A stretch of 64,000 nt of DNA, taken from Neckera pumila (taxonomy: Eukaryota > Streptophyta > Bryopsida > Hypnales > Neckeraceae). The notes beneath the pieces are model-generated. The model saw nothing but the letters and a program-made list of their open reading frames with translations, was not told where the DNA came from and did no database searches. The translations under genes were made by a program, and so were the position numbers. Shown here piece after piece: positions 1 to 10,512 of the stretch (the stretch's first letter is position 1; each line of letters begins with the position of its first letter). The stretch lies in assembly GCA_963969595.1 (NCBI GenBank), contig OZ018408.1, positions 24,487,823 to 24,551,822 of the forward strand, in the 5' to 3' direction.

Positions 1-2502
1 AACACTAAATCTAATTTCTAACACTAAATATGCTCTATGGTAAATCTGAAATCTGAAAAGGTTTACATTTAGTGTTAGAATACGTTAAAAAAATGAACTT
101 GCAAAGGAAAAGATTGAAGACAAGTAAAATGATGGAAGGAGTAGAGAATGTAGAAAACATTTGTAATGAAGGAAGTCTTTGAACATCAAATAAGGAAAAA
201 CATCTTAATATTTAGATGTAATAAGAAAATACAGATTTCATACTTAGGCTGGAATTTGTTGGCCCTGGAAGTATGGTTGATGCTTGGCTATAATTTCCTG
301 CAAATGTGGAAAGAGTTGATTGACACTCCAAATGCCATCAACACCCAAAGCCATACTTGATCTAATCATAGCTTTCCTAGCATATGACATATTATGACAA
401 TCTACCTCTCTATTCACATCCTCAACGCTATCCGCAACCAGTTGTAGGAAAAATCTTTTTCCCGGATTTGTGAATTTTCTTGACCATTGCCCATCAGCTC
501 GAGCAGTGTTTTGTCAACCATTGGTTGCAATGAGCTCAACCTTCTTCGCTTCCCATTGCTTGGTCCAAGCGTCCTTGACTTTGGAGATGATGAATGTGTC
601 TGCTGGTTGGCATAAGTGTGTAGAACACGATGGTAAATACCTAAGACTGGCCTGTTTTGTTTCCAAAACAGCCGTTAACGTTGGGGTGATGTTATGGCCG
701 GTACAATTGTCAACCCAAATTACTTTTGTTTGGCCATGAACATCGGGTTGGAAGGCTCGGAGTTCACCAAAGTATTCTTCAAAAAGGGCTTGATCCATCC
801 AGCCCTTGGGCCTGGTCCTGTAGCATACCCCTAGAATATTGTCTTCCAAGCCTTGAATAGGATACTTGCTACTAGAATTGGTACAAATGAGCATGGGGGC
901 TTCAATCATTGATCGACGGCCCCCGGAGATTCTAATGACCATGGTCATAGAGTCTCCACCGGAAACTACTTTGGCGTATTTAACACTCGTATCCCCTCTA
1001 AATCCCAACATTCAACCATTGTCAAAATTCACAACAAAATGTGTTTCGTCAACATTCTCCATTAGATTTTCATCTAAAATACCTGTTTCAAATCCCCTAT
1101 GCAGCACACCGAGATGGTAAGCTGTAACCATTTCGATTTGTAGTTCTTTATCGGGACTACAAGTCAAACGTCCTCGTTGTGACAACAACACAATGTTGTG
1201 CACATGCATAAATTGTTGAACCCAACTTGGGGTCAACTTTGATGTGAGTAGGACATTGTCCTTGGGATCACAAGACTGGGCTAGATATGGAGAGGTAGGA
1301 TTTAGCAAGATAGTCAAGGCTAACTCAATGAGCAATTTGAATGAGAATTTCACTTCGGCTTTTCTAAATTGGTCAAAAGCATTAAGGAGTTTAGGGTAGA
1401 TCCAAAGTACCCATTCAGATCGCTTGGCACCACAACCTAGAGCTGCCTTTGTGTGGAGTTGTTTCAGCCCTCCCATCCGGCTCCTACTGCATGAAATTGG
1501 TGGAGATGGGATGTCAATCTCTCCTTCATTGCAAAATTGTTGATGTTGAGCCCACCAACAAGAAGCTCGAGCAAGGTTGGCACTCTTCTGCGCTCAAAAA
1601 TGCTCCGGAAAGGTGTTGATTGTGCGGACGAAAAGCCCTTGGAGACCATGGGCGACTTTGTCCTGAACCATCCAGGTGATGACACACTTGCGAACAACAA
1701 TTGTGGAAACTTGCTGTAAGCGACGAGGTGTAGAAGTTGCTGGCGAATTTAGGGCAGCCATGACAAATTCCTGAACATGGCAAAGGTAAATTCTCAATTT
1801 GCAAATCGAAGTGTCGGATTACCAAAGGGGTGGGAGTAAAAAAAAAAAAAAGGTCAACAGACATGAGTGGAGGCCGAATGACTTAGTAGGGTTAGTCGCA
1901 GGTGGTGGAGAATTTGAGCTGAGCTGACCTGAGTTGGTGGGGAAAGTGACATGAGCAGGTGGAGCTGAGTCGGGATCCAAAAAATGTTGTGAGCAGGTGG
2001 CCTTTAGTCAAGTCAAAAGCTGGTCAGAAGCTTTCAGTTTAGTCAAAAGTTCCAATCAAGCGCCGGTGGGAAGCTCCAGTCCAGGTCAAGCAAGCACAGG
2101 CGGGCTACAGCATTGGACTCAATCGGGCGCGGAAGCGAGAGTTTTGAAACTCGGAGTTCCCGCCTTGCGACGGAGTATAAATCCCCCCCCCCCCAAAAAA
2201 AAAATCACGCCATTCGCAGATCGTGGAGCAAAGACGCGGAGCGGAGAGGGCTCTCGAAAATCGGGGAAGAGAGGCGCGGAGCAGAGAGTGAATCCAAGGG
2301 TGGCCAGGGAAGGTGTCTCGAAACGCATGGAAAGGTGACAATCCAGGGAAGGCCAGGGAAGGAGACGACAGGAGCAAAGGCGGCGCATTGAAGTCCAACA
2401 CAACACTAAATCCGCTACAATTCAGATTTAGTGTTGTGGTTGGTAGGGGGGTAAAACACTAAATGTCATACTACACTAAATATCATTTTTAGTGTAGTTC
2501 CA
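1..2502. mobile_element. Decayed DNA transposon (pogo/jerky-like) with repeated 9-bp end motif
   Basis: The broken transposase on the minus strand lies between two clusters of the motif ACACTAAAT. On the left it occurs at about 2-10 and 21-29, and inverted at 67-75. On the right it occurs at about 2401-2409, inverted near 2430-2438, then again near 2456-2464 and 2473-2481, and inverted near 2491-2499. Clusters in both orientations at both ends look like terminal or subterminal transposase-binding repeats. The left end may continue beyond the window, so the true terminus and target duplication cannot be fixed. The 0.7 kb between the transposase and the right cluster holds a homopolymer run (C10 then A10 near 2187-2206) and a GC-richer stretch with unconvincing open frames on both strands. 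Confidence 0.55.
514..1700 (-). pseudogene. Pogo/jerky-like DDE transposase, broken
   Basis: The protein would cut and join the ends of the surrounding DNA transposon. Reading leftwards, one frame from about 1700 to 1464 must shift near 1470 into the frame 1476-1012. That frame stops at a TGA (1012-1014) and continues without shift in 1011-514. The catalytic triad is visible: first Asp in NVDETHF, second Asp in VIWVDNCTGHN, and a third acidic position in LPSCSTHLCQPAD, 36 residues after the second. The Leu-Pro-x(4)-His-Leu-x-Gln-Pro context is typical of DDE_1 (jerky/CENP-B/pogo) transposases. The TGA falls right after the first Asp, where a Trp codon (TGG) would be one base away. One frameshift and one nonsense codon make it non-functional as read. 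The N-terminal DNA-binding part is poorly resolved. Confidence 0.7.
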
Positions 2503-3470
2503 GCCCTCCACATTGCTTGCACAGTTCCTCAAAAGGAACCAATGCCATTTTGAAACCAACTTCATTTGGAACCAACGCCATATTAATGGATGGGGTGATC
2601 TGATCTGCCAGATGTACGTTGCTTGGCTCCCTCATTTGTGTTAGTCACTTTGTGTCAAATTCATATTGAAATCAGTCTCACTATACCACCCTTTTTCATT
2701 TTTTCTGGAGTCCTGGCTTGGTTGTTAGTGCAGTCTGACAAACTCGACACGTTGCATTTAGCTAATTTTGGGTGTAGAATATTCCACACCATTCCATCCT
2801 CTAGATGGAATATTCCACATCATTCTGTCTAAGAGAGGGAATTGGTCCTCTCTGCTAATGAGTTTTATGTCTATAGAATTTTTCAAACTAAAGGTCTAGT
2901 GATTTGATGTCAGAAGATTGCATATTTGGAAATTTGGAAATTCATAGTTTATTCTTTGTGAAAAAGAATATTAGAAAAACAAATCCCTCTTATGTACTAC
3001 ATTGATGACATCATGTATTAAATAATTCAGTTTATAATCGTAGATATTTTAAGAGTTATGCCAGTACACTTAAAAATTGGTATCACTCCACTACAACACT
3101 CATTGTAATAGTATTCTCTAGGGGCAAATCCCATCCAATGAACGATCATTTGTCTTGACGACCGTCCATGGGCAATCTACAAGGATGAATTGTAATTTTA
3201 TTTGATAAATGAAAATTTACATTAGACAACAATTGAATGAAAAAATAGTGGGGGTACTATTTTATGAGCCATGTAGCTTGAAACCAAGAACTTGATAGCC
3301 TGTGACCCTTCAATTTTTGGTGTAATTTTATGTGATTTTCAGAATGTAGGCTTATGGTTGTGGTTTAGGAATCTAGGAACTTTACAGCTAGTGAACTTAA
3401 TTAATATATCAGTTGGTTTGAAATAAAGTTGGGACATTCCAAATGCTCCCTAAACACCTTGTCCGTACAT
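2503..3470. other. AT-rich intergenic stretch, no gene seen
   Basis: I see no coding pattern here. A pair of direct copies of an 18-base phrase beginning GAATATTCCACA (about 2788 and 2810) is separated by a short near-palindrome CATCCTCTAGATG. A similar phrase recurs near 19830-19850. The rest is unique AT-rich sequence. Confidence 0.5.
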
Positions 3471-3479
3471 CATGTCAAT

Positions 3480-4240
3480 TTTTCTTCTTCTTCTTAGTAG
3501 CAACGCCATCATCCTCAAAGAATTAGAAGTCCTCTTGGCATCGAGAGGACCCTTGGGAGGTCTAGAGGTTGGGACTCTAAAAAAGAATTCAATTTTCTTT
3601 TTCAACTTTTTTTTCACTTTTTGTCGTGATTGCATCACCTCTAAGAAGCCTCTTGAGGGGTTTGGAATTTGGAACTTTCAAACTTTTTTCTTCCAAATTT
3701 TTCTTTTTAAATTTTCTATTAATTTTATGATTATTTTTTTTCACAACTCCATTATCTTTAGAAACTCCTCTCAATACTTAGAGGTCCTTTGGTCCCTAAA
3801 ATATGACTCTAAAATATTCAATTTTTTTTTCAATTTGTCCTCATGACTTTGTCACCCCAAGAAAACCCTCTTGAGAGGTGCCGTGGGGTGTCCAAGATTT
3901 GAGACTCTGAAAAGTTAAAAAACAATGCTTTTTTTCAAAAAAATTTGGCAACTTTGTCACCTCTATAAACATTTCTCGGTGCAAAAAGAATCCTTAGTGG
4001 GGTGGGATTTGAGACTCTCACGAATTTATTTATTTTCTAAACATTAATTATTTATTAATTTTTCTGCCACTTTGGCACCCTTAGAAACCCTTCTCGCTAT
4101 CAAAAAACTCCTTGCGAGGTTTGGAACTTTGAAAATTTTTTTTTGGTGCATGAATGTGTGTCGCAACTCCATCATCGCTAAAAATTAAAAAAACCCTTTA
4201 GGCACCAAAAAGCCCTTTGGGGGTTTGGGGGCTAAAAATT
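3480..4240. repeat. Degenerate tandem array, about seven units of 80-140 bp
   Basis: A phrase of the type 'AA(A/G)CCCTCTTGAGGGG/GGTTTGG(A/G)' returns near 3543, 3646, 3783, 3862, 3983, 4103 and 4208. Each copy is followed by 'GGGACTCTAAAA'-like or 'GAGACTCTxAAA'-like sequence, T-rich filler and a 'xxCATCACC/TTGTCACC' stretch. Units have diverged strongly and differ in length. Each carries a short inverted repeat (CCTCTTGAGG-like). No long open frame is shared by the units, so this is read as non-coding repeat. Confidence 0.55.
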
Positions 4241-4298
4241 TGCGCACGCTACAAGATGGTGCCTACTACATGAACTCTTTGTCCAAGTTGTTCAAAAT

Positions 4299-4585
4299 CA
4301 TTAGATGTTTTTTAGCTCCTTTGAAGGGCTGTGAGTTCCCTGGGCTACCAAGGTCGAGGGAACAGCCTTGTAGCAGTCCGCAGCTGCTGCATGACGTGGC
4401 ACAACAACGGCCATGTCATCAATTTTTTTATTTTTATTTTTATTTTTATTTTTATTTTTTTTTCATTATAGATTTTTCAAAAATAAAATAAAATTTGACA
4501 GCAAACGTTCCCGATCTGCTAGGAGAACAATGTCAGAGGAGCAGGCCTGAAATGGCCCTTTAATCCCCCCGAATCTCTTCTAATG
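4299..4585. mobile_element. MITE-like element, CATTAGATGA family
   Basis: It begins CATTAGATG and ends CTTCTAATG, the terminal signature shared by six or more elements in this window. Internally it has the family's TGACGTGGCA / GCCATGTCA paired stem near 4393-4425, then a (TTTTA)n microsatellite (about 4425-4461). It ends with the inverse of the family's 'GGAGGGCCGTTTCAGGCCT' region. No coding capacity. No clear target-site duplication was found. Confidence 0.5.
4421..4461. repeat. (TTTTA)n microsatellite
   Basis: Five to seven consecutive TTTTA/TTTTTA units inside the MITE-like element. Confidence 0.85.
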
Positions 4586-4589
4586 ATGT

Positions 4590-5430
4590 GTTTTCTTTGG
4601 AATCACTTCAAAAGCTTGATCTTCAACAAATATTTTCATGAAAATAAAAAACTGGGGCTCAAGGTGGGTTAAAATTGTCGCCTACCAACTCGTCATGCCA
4701 AGCGTGGTGTGCATATTGGCACACTTCCACGGTCATAGATCCACGGTCATTAGGTTGAAAATGAAACTTAGCTCACAAAGCGTACGCTCACATAGTCACA
4801 ACTTAAGCTCGCCTTTTTAGGCTCACAAACTAGAGTTGTTGAAAACATAGCACAAAAGTAGTTGAAAGGATACAACAATGACAAAAAAGCACAAAGTAGA
4901 AATTAAAGTGGTGAATGAGAATGATTGGATGCCAAGAGGCGGACAACAGTTGACTACCATACATGAAGGTTTGATTTGGCACATTGACAATTGCAATTAA
5001 GTATTGGTTTTAGTGTTTCACGATTTGGGCATCTAGATTTTTTTGTATTTGACAACTTCTAGATTTTCTTATTTTTAAAAACCTCTTATATAGGGTTTAA
5101 GGAGTGATGTAGGTTTTTGGAAAAATTCAAAAACTAGGCAATATGGATGCAAAATTTTTGCAACACTTTGAACATTTCACATGTAATATTTGAAGCATTC
5201 AGACATTTTTAAAAAATACTTAATTTATGTTTTCACATAGGGTATGGTGGACACCCATTTATATGAAGTTAAAAGAATAAAATCTAGTATCACATATTGT
5301 CTAAAGGGTATCATCCATCCATTGTTCCGTCCACATATCCAAGGGCACTATGTCTTTTACCATGATGGTGAATGTATATATTTTTGTTGCAACTATATAA
5401 AGATCCTAACTTCTAAATCACGTATTTTAA
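4590..5430. other. AT-rich intergenic stretch, no gene seen
   Basis: No coding pattern. Near 4760-4840 the phrase 'GCTCACA' recurs four times. The same phrase is part of the ends of the element at 61406-61640, so this may be a remnant of that family. Confidence 0.4.
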
Positions 5431-5432
5431 AC

Positions 5433-5746
5433 CATTAGATGAGATTTGGAGGTCTTGGAGGGCCGTTTTAGGCCTGTTCCTTGATCTGGCCAGATTCAGG
5501 GAATCCCAGTGCGGGCGTGTCAGAAAATTTTTTTCCAAAAAAATAAATAAATAAAATAAATTTTTTTTTTACCAAAATATCATTTGAAGCAAAAAAAAAC
5601 ATATATTTTTTTTTTTTTTCAAAAAATGACATGGCAGTCGCTGTGCCACGTCAGCCAGCTACTGCAGCTGCGTTCCCGCAGTCTGGGAACACAGCATAAC
5701 GCAGGGGAACTCGGGGCCTTCTAAAACCCCCGAATCTCATCTAATG
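5433..5746. mobile_element. MITE-like element, CATTAGATGA family (clear copy)
   Basis: It starts CATTAGATGAGATTTGG and ends with the inverse ATCTCATCTAATG. Shortly inside the left end is 'GGTCTTGGAGGGCCGTTT'. Two conserved stem-loops lie in the right half: TGACATGGCA with TGCCACGTCA, and GCTGCGTTCCC with GGGAACACAGC. The copy at 60073-60303 is close to it over the whole length. No coding capacity. Confidence 0.7.
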
Positions 5747-6021
5747 GTGCCTTGAACTCATACCATTCCTTGAAGAGACATTCTTTATAGAATTTTATAT
5801 ATAACATCCTAAGTTAAAGAGGTGATTGAAATGGAGGGAATCATTCTAAAATACTTGCAAGCTAAAAAACACAAGATTTTTTGTTACAATGCTTTATGAC
5901 CTAGTCTTGTGACAAATTTGAAAATTGTTTTGCAATGCCCCTCTTACAACTTATTCTCATCACCTTTTACTTGCTAAGAAAAGAAGATAAATTTCTATTC
6001 TATATGCACATTGAAGTTGGG

Positions 6022-6175
6022 CATTAGAAGAATATCAGCCCTCCGGAGGGTTGCTCCAAAGTGACAAACCAAGCTATTAAAAAGCTTGGTTTGTCACTTT
6101 AGTTGACTACTGCGGTGAGCAGTTAGAGTAGTTGACTGCTCGCCGGAGCAGTCAAATTTCACAAAATTTAAAATA

Positions 6176-6252
<77 letters not shown>

Positions 6253-6448
6253 AAGATTAATTAATTCATTTTTTTATTTTTTTAGTTCATTTTTTATTTG
6301 CGAATTTCGGTTCTTGCGCCACTGTCATAGCAGAAACTGCTGCGTAGAATTAGGGGAAAAACGAATTTTTGAGCAAAAAAAAGTAAATTTCAGGGTACCT
6401 TGAAGGGCTGTGGAGCAGTCCTCCAAAAGCTTGAAATTTTTTCTAATG
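6022..6448. mobile_element. MITE-like element with CATTAGAAGAA-type ends
   Basis: It begins CATTAGAAGAA and ends TTTTTTCTAATG, a variant of the family ends. It contains a perfect 18-bp hairpin (6058-6100), inverted GAGCAGT/TGCTC phrases around 6110-6155, and a long (TA)n tract. No coding capacity. Confidence 0.45.
6178..6250. repeat. (TA)n microsatellite
   Basis: About 35 uninterrupted TA dinucleotides. Confidence 0.95.
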
Positions 6449-6454
6449 GGTGGA

Positions 6455-7370
6455 AGACAATTTTTGGAAGACTGAAACTATTAGAGCTACATGACTATAT
6501 CCCCTCCAAATAAAAAATCTCCAAGTGTTCAAAAATGAGAAATTTAGACCAAAAAGAGTGTATCAAAGTGAACCATACAAGCTAAATTTCTATTGCAAAG
6601 ATTTTTTTCTCAAATTATTTTATTTTGCATATTTAATTGTACGATCTTACATTAGACTAATACATAAATGAGTGGAAGAAATTTCAAAAACTTTAATTGC
6701 ATAGATTGCAAGAAATTTGTGTTTAAAGTGAAGAAATTAGAATTTATTTTTTACCTTGCAAGGCTAGTGATTAGAGGACTTTGAATCTTCTCAATTAAAA
6801 ATTTTGTACTAAAATTTTGATTTTGTGATTTTTTACATTGAACAATTGAGTTGAAAATCTTTGAGAAAAAATTTAATTATAAATTCTTGATTGTCATGAG
6901 TATTTTTAAAAAATATGTTAAAAAAGAAGTACAAGATAGAAGCAAAAAAATAAATTGTTAATAGCTTTAAGATGGAATTCGAACTTATTAATTCCAATGC
7001 TGAGATTGTTCTAGAAAGCAAATTAAACCTTATATAACTTGTTTTTTTCAATTGTGAAAAACAAGTTCAGGACGAATTCAATATGTTATTATTCAAAAAA
7101 TGTAATGATTGCTCACAAAACAAAAAGCTCAATATAATTTTCACATCACTAACCCAAATTGAATGAATTTCAATCTTTTGTATGGGAGTTATTTCTACCC
7201 AACAAGCTGTTTTTAGACTTTTGGTGACATAACTTTGCTCAAACGCACCAATTGAAATACAAATGATATTTCTAGAAAATGAAAGTGTTGGTCTAATTTC
7301 AAAAAAGTCTTAGAAATCATGTCTAAAAATGACATTAATACACAAAGCCAATCCAAAATCCCAAGTATCC
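6455..7370. other. AT-rich intergenic stretch, no gene seen
   Basis: Very AT-rich, with phrases such as 'GAAATTTCTTCCAC' and 'TTGCAATCTA' on one strand or the other that also occur in the TTAA elements. Parts may be old copies of those. No coding pattern. Confidence 0.4.
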
Positions 7371-7372
7371 CG

Positions 7373-7590
7373 CACTAGAAGAAAACTACGTTGGAACCTA
7401 GGAAAACACGTGGGATTGGTTTTGTTGAGTTCTCAGTTTCTAATATAGATTTTTGCGTTCCAACGCGTTTCTGCGTTGCAATTCCAACGCATTTCTGTGT
7501 TGGAACGCAAAAATTTGCGTTAGAAACTAGGAACTCAATAGAACCAATCCCACGTGTTTTCCTAGGTTCCAACGTAGTTTTCTTCTAATG
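7373..7590. mobile_element. 218-bp foldback MITE (near-complete palindrome)
   Basis: The left arm starts CACTAGAAGAAAACTACG and the right arm ends CGTAGTTTTCTTCTAATG. The arms stay complementary for roughly 90 bases through ACCTAGGAAAACACGTGGGA and its inverse. The centre holds repeated 'CCAACGC/GCGTT' phrases. Because the two arms mirror each other, both strands have nearly the same 65-codon open frame. That is a product of the palindrome, not evidence for a gene. Confidence 0.8.
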
Positions 7591-7591
7591 C

Positions 7592-8263
7592 ATGAAGAAA
7601 CTTTGAGACTTCAGGGATTATCTACAAGAAAAAGGGTGAACATTTTGTGCAAATTTTGGTGCACATATTAAAATGTTGGTGCAAATCAAGCACTTCTATG
7701 TACATCAAGTGCATGATGAGACTTTGTATATTGCAATATACAATTTCTTACATATATGTCTTACTTTTAGCAGCCTATTATTTGCTAATTTTCTAATATG
7801 GTTCAATTTATCTTGAATGTTTGAACCCAAAGTTGATAAGTCCAAGTATTGTCCACCCCATTCAACAACTTGCTACAATGAAAAGTCTTAGAACAAGGGA
7901 AGTCATTGTGAAATTTGAATTTCTACTTTTGAATACAGCAATAGGTCTATATTGCAGATCTTGCGAAAGCAAGAAGGCCTATTGTTTTTGGTAAATCACA
8001 TATCCTTTTCTAATAGAGCTTTTAGTCTATGCCAAATTTGGCACTATATATAGAGAATCAAGGATCATTTTGCAACTTTTGAGACTTGTAAAAGGTTGGT
8101 GTAAAATTTATCTAAATTAGAAGTGTCATGTGTCACACTGTCACTGGATCCAACTAAGCATGAATACAAATTTTTGTTACTATTCTATGCCTTGATTTGT
8201 ACACATTCTACGACAAATACACAAATAATATGGTGTTGCATCTCCAAAATGGGTTTCTATAGC
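7592..8263. other. AT-rich intergenic stretch, no gene seen
   Basis: No coding, RNA or repeat signal that I can support. Confidence 0.4.
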
Positions 8264-8267
8264 TTAA

Positions 8268-9191
8268 CCCCTAAAGGACTGGTTGTCCCCTCGGGGGACA
8301 ATTTGGGTCTGGGCAGGTTCCTATGATCTCAATTTTTAGTAATATTTCTTGGGATTTTTTGAGGTTGTGTATTTTTGCAAGATCTTTGCAAATATACAAT
8401 TTTTATTTTAATTGATGCCCGGGGGCAAAAGTTATGGCACAATAAGTAAAATTGGAATTTTGCGAGCAGCCCAAAAAAAATCACAAAAAGTCAAAATAAT
8501 TTTTTTCAAATTTTTTCCTCAAAGATTATATTTTTGTCTACATGTGAAGCTTTGTTTCATTCAATTTGGACTAATAATGAGAAAGTTATGGACAATCTTA
8601 GTTTTTCGGGCAATCTAAGCATCTTCTTGAAAAAATAAGTTGTAGAATTCATTTTTGAATGCAATTTTGAGAATTTTTCAATTTTTTTTGTTAGATAGGG
8701 TTAGATTTTCTTGCTAGAACAATCTCACCGTTGGGATTATTGTGATTCAATTCCATCTAAAAGCTATTAACAATTTAGTTTTTTCTTCAATCTTGTACCC
8801 ACTTGTACTTAACAATTTTTTAATGAGTGAAAATTAAGTGTTTTTTTTCCTAAATTTTTTTGGTAGATTCTCAACTCAACTACTTAACATAAATAAGTAG
8901 AAAATCAAAATCAGTAGTGCAAAAAATTTGAATTAAAAAGATTCAAAGCCAAAAAATCTAGTGAAGCAAGGTGGAAAAAAAGTTGTTTTCTTCACTTTAA
9001 ATGCATATATCTTGCAATCTACATGGTCAAAGTTTCTGAAATTTCTTCCACATATTCATATACTAGTCAAGTACAAGATCTTACAGTTGGATATGCAAAA
9101 AAAAACAATTTTTTAAACTCTTTTCTCTTTGCAATAGAAATGACAGTTTTGAATGTTTTTTGGTAGGAAAATCACCTCGGTCCTTTAGGGG
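8268..9191 (-). mobile_element. TTAA-flanked non-autonomous transposon, copy 1 (924 bp)
   Basis: The element starts CCCCTAAAGGACTGG and ends CGGTCCTTTAGGGG, giving inverted ends of about 13 bp. It is flanked on both sides by TTAA (8264-8267 and 9192-9195). Just inside the left end is the perfect palindrome TGTCCCCTCGGGGGACA. It is the reverse complement of the copies at 54557-55478 and 61822-62744 along its whole length. It has no open frame of note. TTAA duplication with CCC-starting ends is the hallmark of piggyBac, and TTAA is also used by Kolobok. Confidence 0.75.
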
Positions 9192-9273
9192 TTAAACTAA
9201 GGATTAAGCGCTTGCTCATGGGATAGTTTGTGTAATTTGGTTTTTGCTTTTAGTGAGGTTCTTAAAGTGTACA

Positions 9274-9389
9274 GGCTCTAAAATCGCCCACCTCCTCAAA
9301 TGTATACTATTTGTACATGTTAATTTTTTTTTATTGTACCAACAATGTACAAATAGTGTACATTTGAAGATGTGGGCAATTTTAGAGCC
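9274..9389. mobile_element. 116-bp hairpin element with 45-bp arms
   Basis: The left arm GGCTCTAAAATCGCCCAC... to about 9320 pairs with the right arm ending GTGGGCAATTTTAGAGCC. A T-rich loop of about 25 bases separates them, and there are only a few mismatches. It may be a solo foldback element. A transcript would form a long hairpin. Confidence 0.65.
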
Positions 9390-9391
9390 CT

Positions 9392-10280
9392 ATGCCATTT
9401 CAACTTCAAAAATTTATAACTAATTTCACAAAGCTCTAAAAAAATATACAATGACTTGGGTTAGATGCCAATGCCATTTGTCTTTCAAGGAAAATTTACT
9501 GAAAAAAATATTTCAAGAAGTTCACCTCCCCAAATTCAGTTTCAATTCTTCAATGGGCACTTTATGGACCTCCTACCTTACACTAAGGTAGAGCTCCCCA
9601 TAACCAACCAAATAAGCAATTTTGACATGATCTAGAGTAGTACAAGGCAAAACAAATATTTCAGAGGTGCATCCATAGAAATGATGGGGATTGCAAAAAA
9701 TTTGGTAATTTATCGCTTGAACTACAATTACGATGAATTTTGGGAGGCAAAAAGTGCTCCGGACCCATGGCCAATGTCAGTCTAGACTCTTCCAATTCCG
9801 ATCATTCAAGAACTTTTTTCCTACTCAATATTTCCTACTCAGGAGTACTTTCTTTCTCACAACTTGAGACATGTGTCATGAACTTATAAGTTCCAATCTT
9901 GAAAAGGGAAAAAAACACTCGTTCTAAGCATCAAAAAATCTGGTGCAACCTTGGTCGGAAATAACTGCACTTGTAGGTTGGATATGGGTCACTGGTCATC
10001 AGTTTCCGTAATACAAAGTGCACTCAGAAGTCGCACAATTGCAGAATTTGTACGAAGCCACATTGTTTTTTGCCCTTGTCCTAGAGATCCTATACAAATT
10101 CTCATGTTCCCTGCTCCCTACTTCCTTCACCTAGACGTGCAACAAATGCGTCAGCAAGCTTCATCAGAAACGTGCAATCTGCAATTGTACCTACTTTGAA
10201 TACTGCACGCAATTGTCGTCACTATGCATCAGCAGATATTCTCGCAATGTCTAACCCAAATTGGGTAAAAAAACAAGAGG
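9392..10280. other. Intergenic stretch upstream of the dioxygenase
   Basis: AT-rich to about 9900, then less so. No gene is seen. The last few hundred bases presumably hold the dioxygenase promoter, but no convincing TATA box could be placed. Confidence 0.35.
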
Positions 10281-10282
10281 AT

Positions 10283-10512
10283 TGATCAATCCAGTGTCCG
10301 CAAATCCAACATTGGGATCCAACATATTGCAAACAAAAATGACTAGAGGAAGCTAGCTATGGAGGGTGGTGTGCCGGAGATTGATGTCGGGGTCTAGCCA
10401 AATAGCATCTGGAGCGAGGTTTGATCAACTGTGTTCGCAGCTCCAACATTAAGAAACTGCAGCAAAAACTTGAGTTAGCTAGCTATGGAGGGTGAGGTCC
10501 CCGAGATTGATT
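10283..10512 (+). repeat. Tandem duplication of the dioxygenase 5' leader and start codon
   Basis: Two units of about 110-130 bp (starting near 10283 and 10418) share 'TTGATCAA', 'TCCAACATT', 'GCAAACAAAAAT/GCAAAAACTTGA' and GCTAGCTATGGAGGGTG. The first unit therefore carries its own ATG (10359), which reads twelve codons, MEGGVPEIDVGV, and stops. The second carries the real start at 10485 (MEGEVPEID). The upstream ATG is a uORF if transcription starts before it. Confidence 0.75.

Noticed and set aside
2105..2406. Open frames on both strands in the GC-richer part of the transposon
   Set aside because: Overlapping frames on opposite strands, homopolymer runs inside, no domain; looks like composition.
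7375..7588. Two similar 65-residue proteins on opposite strands
   Set aside because: They are mirror products of the palindromic MITE.
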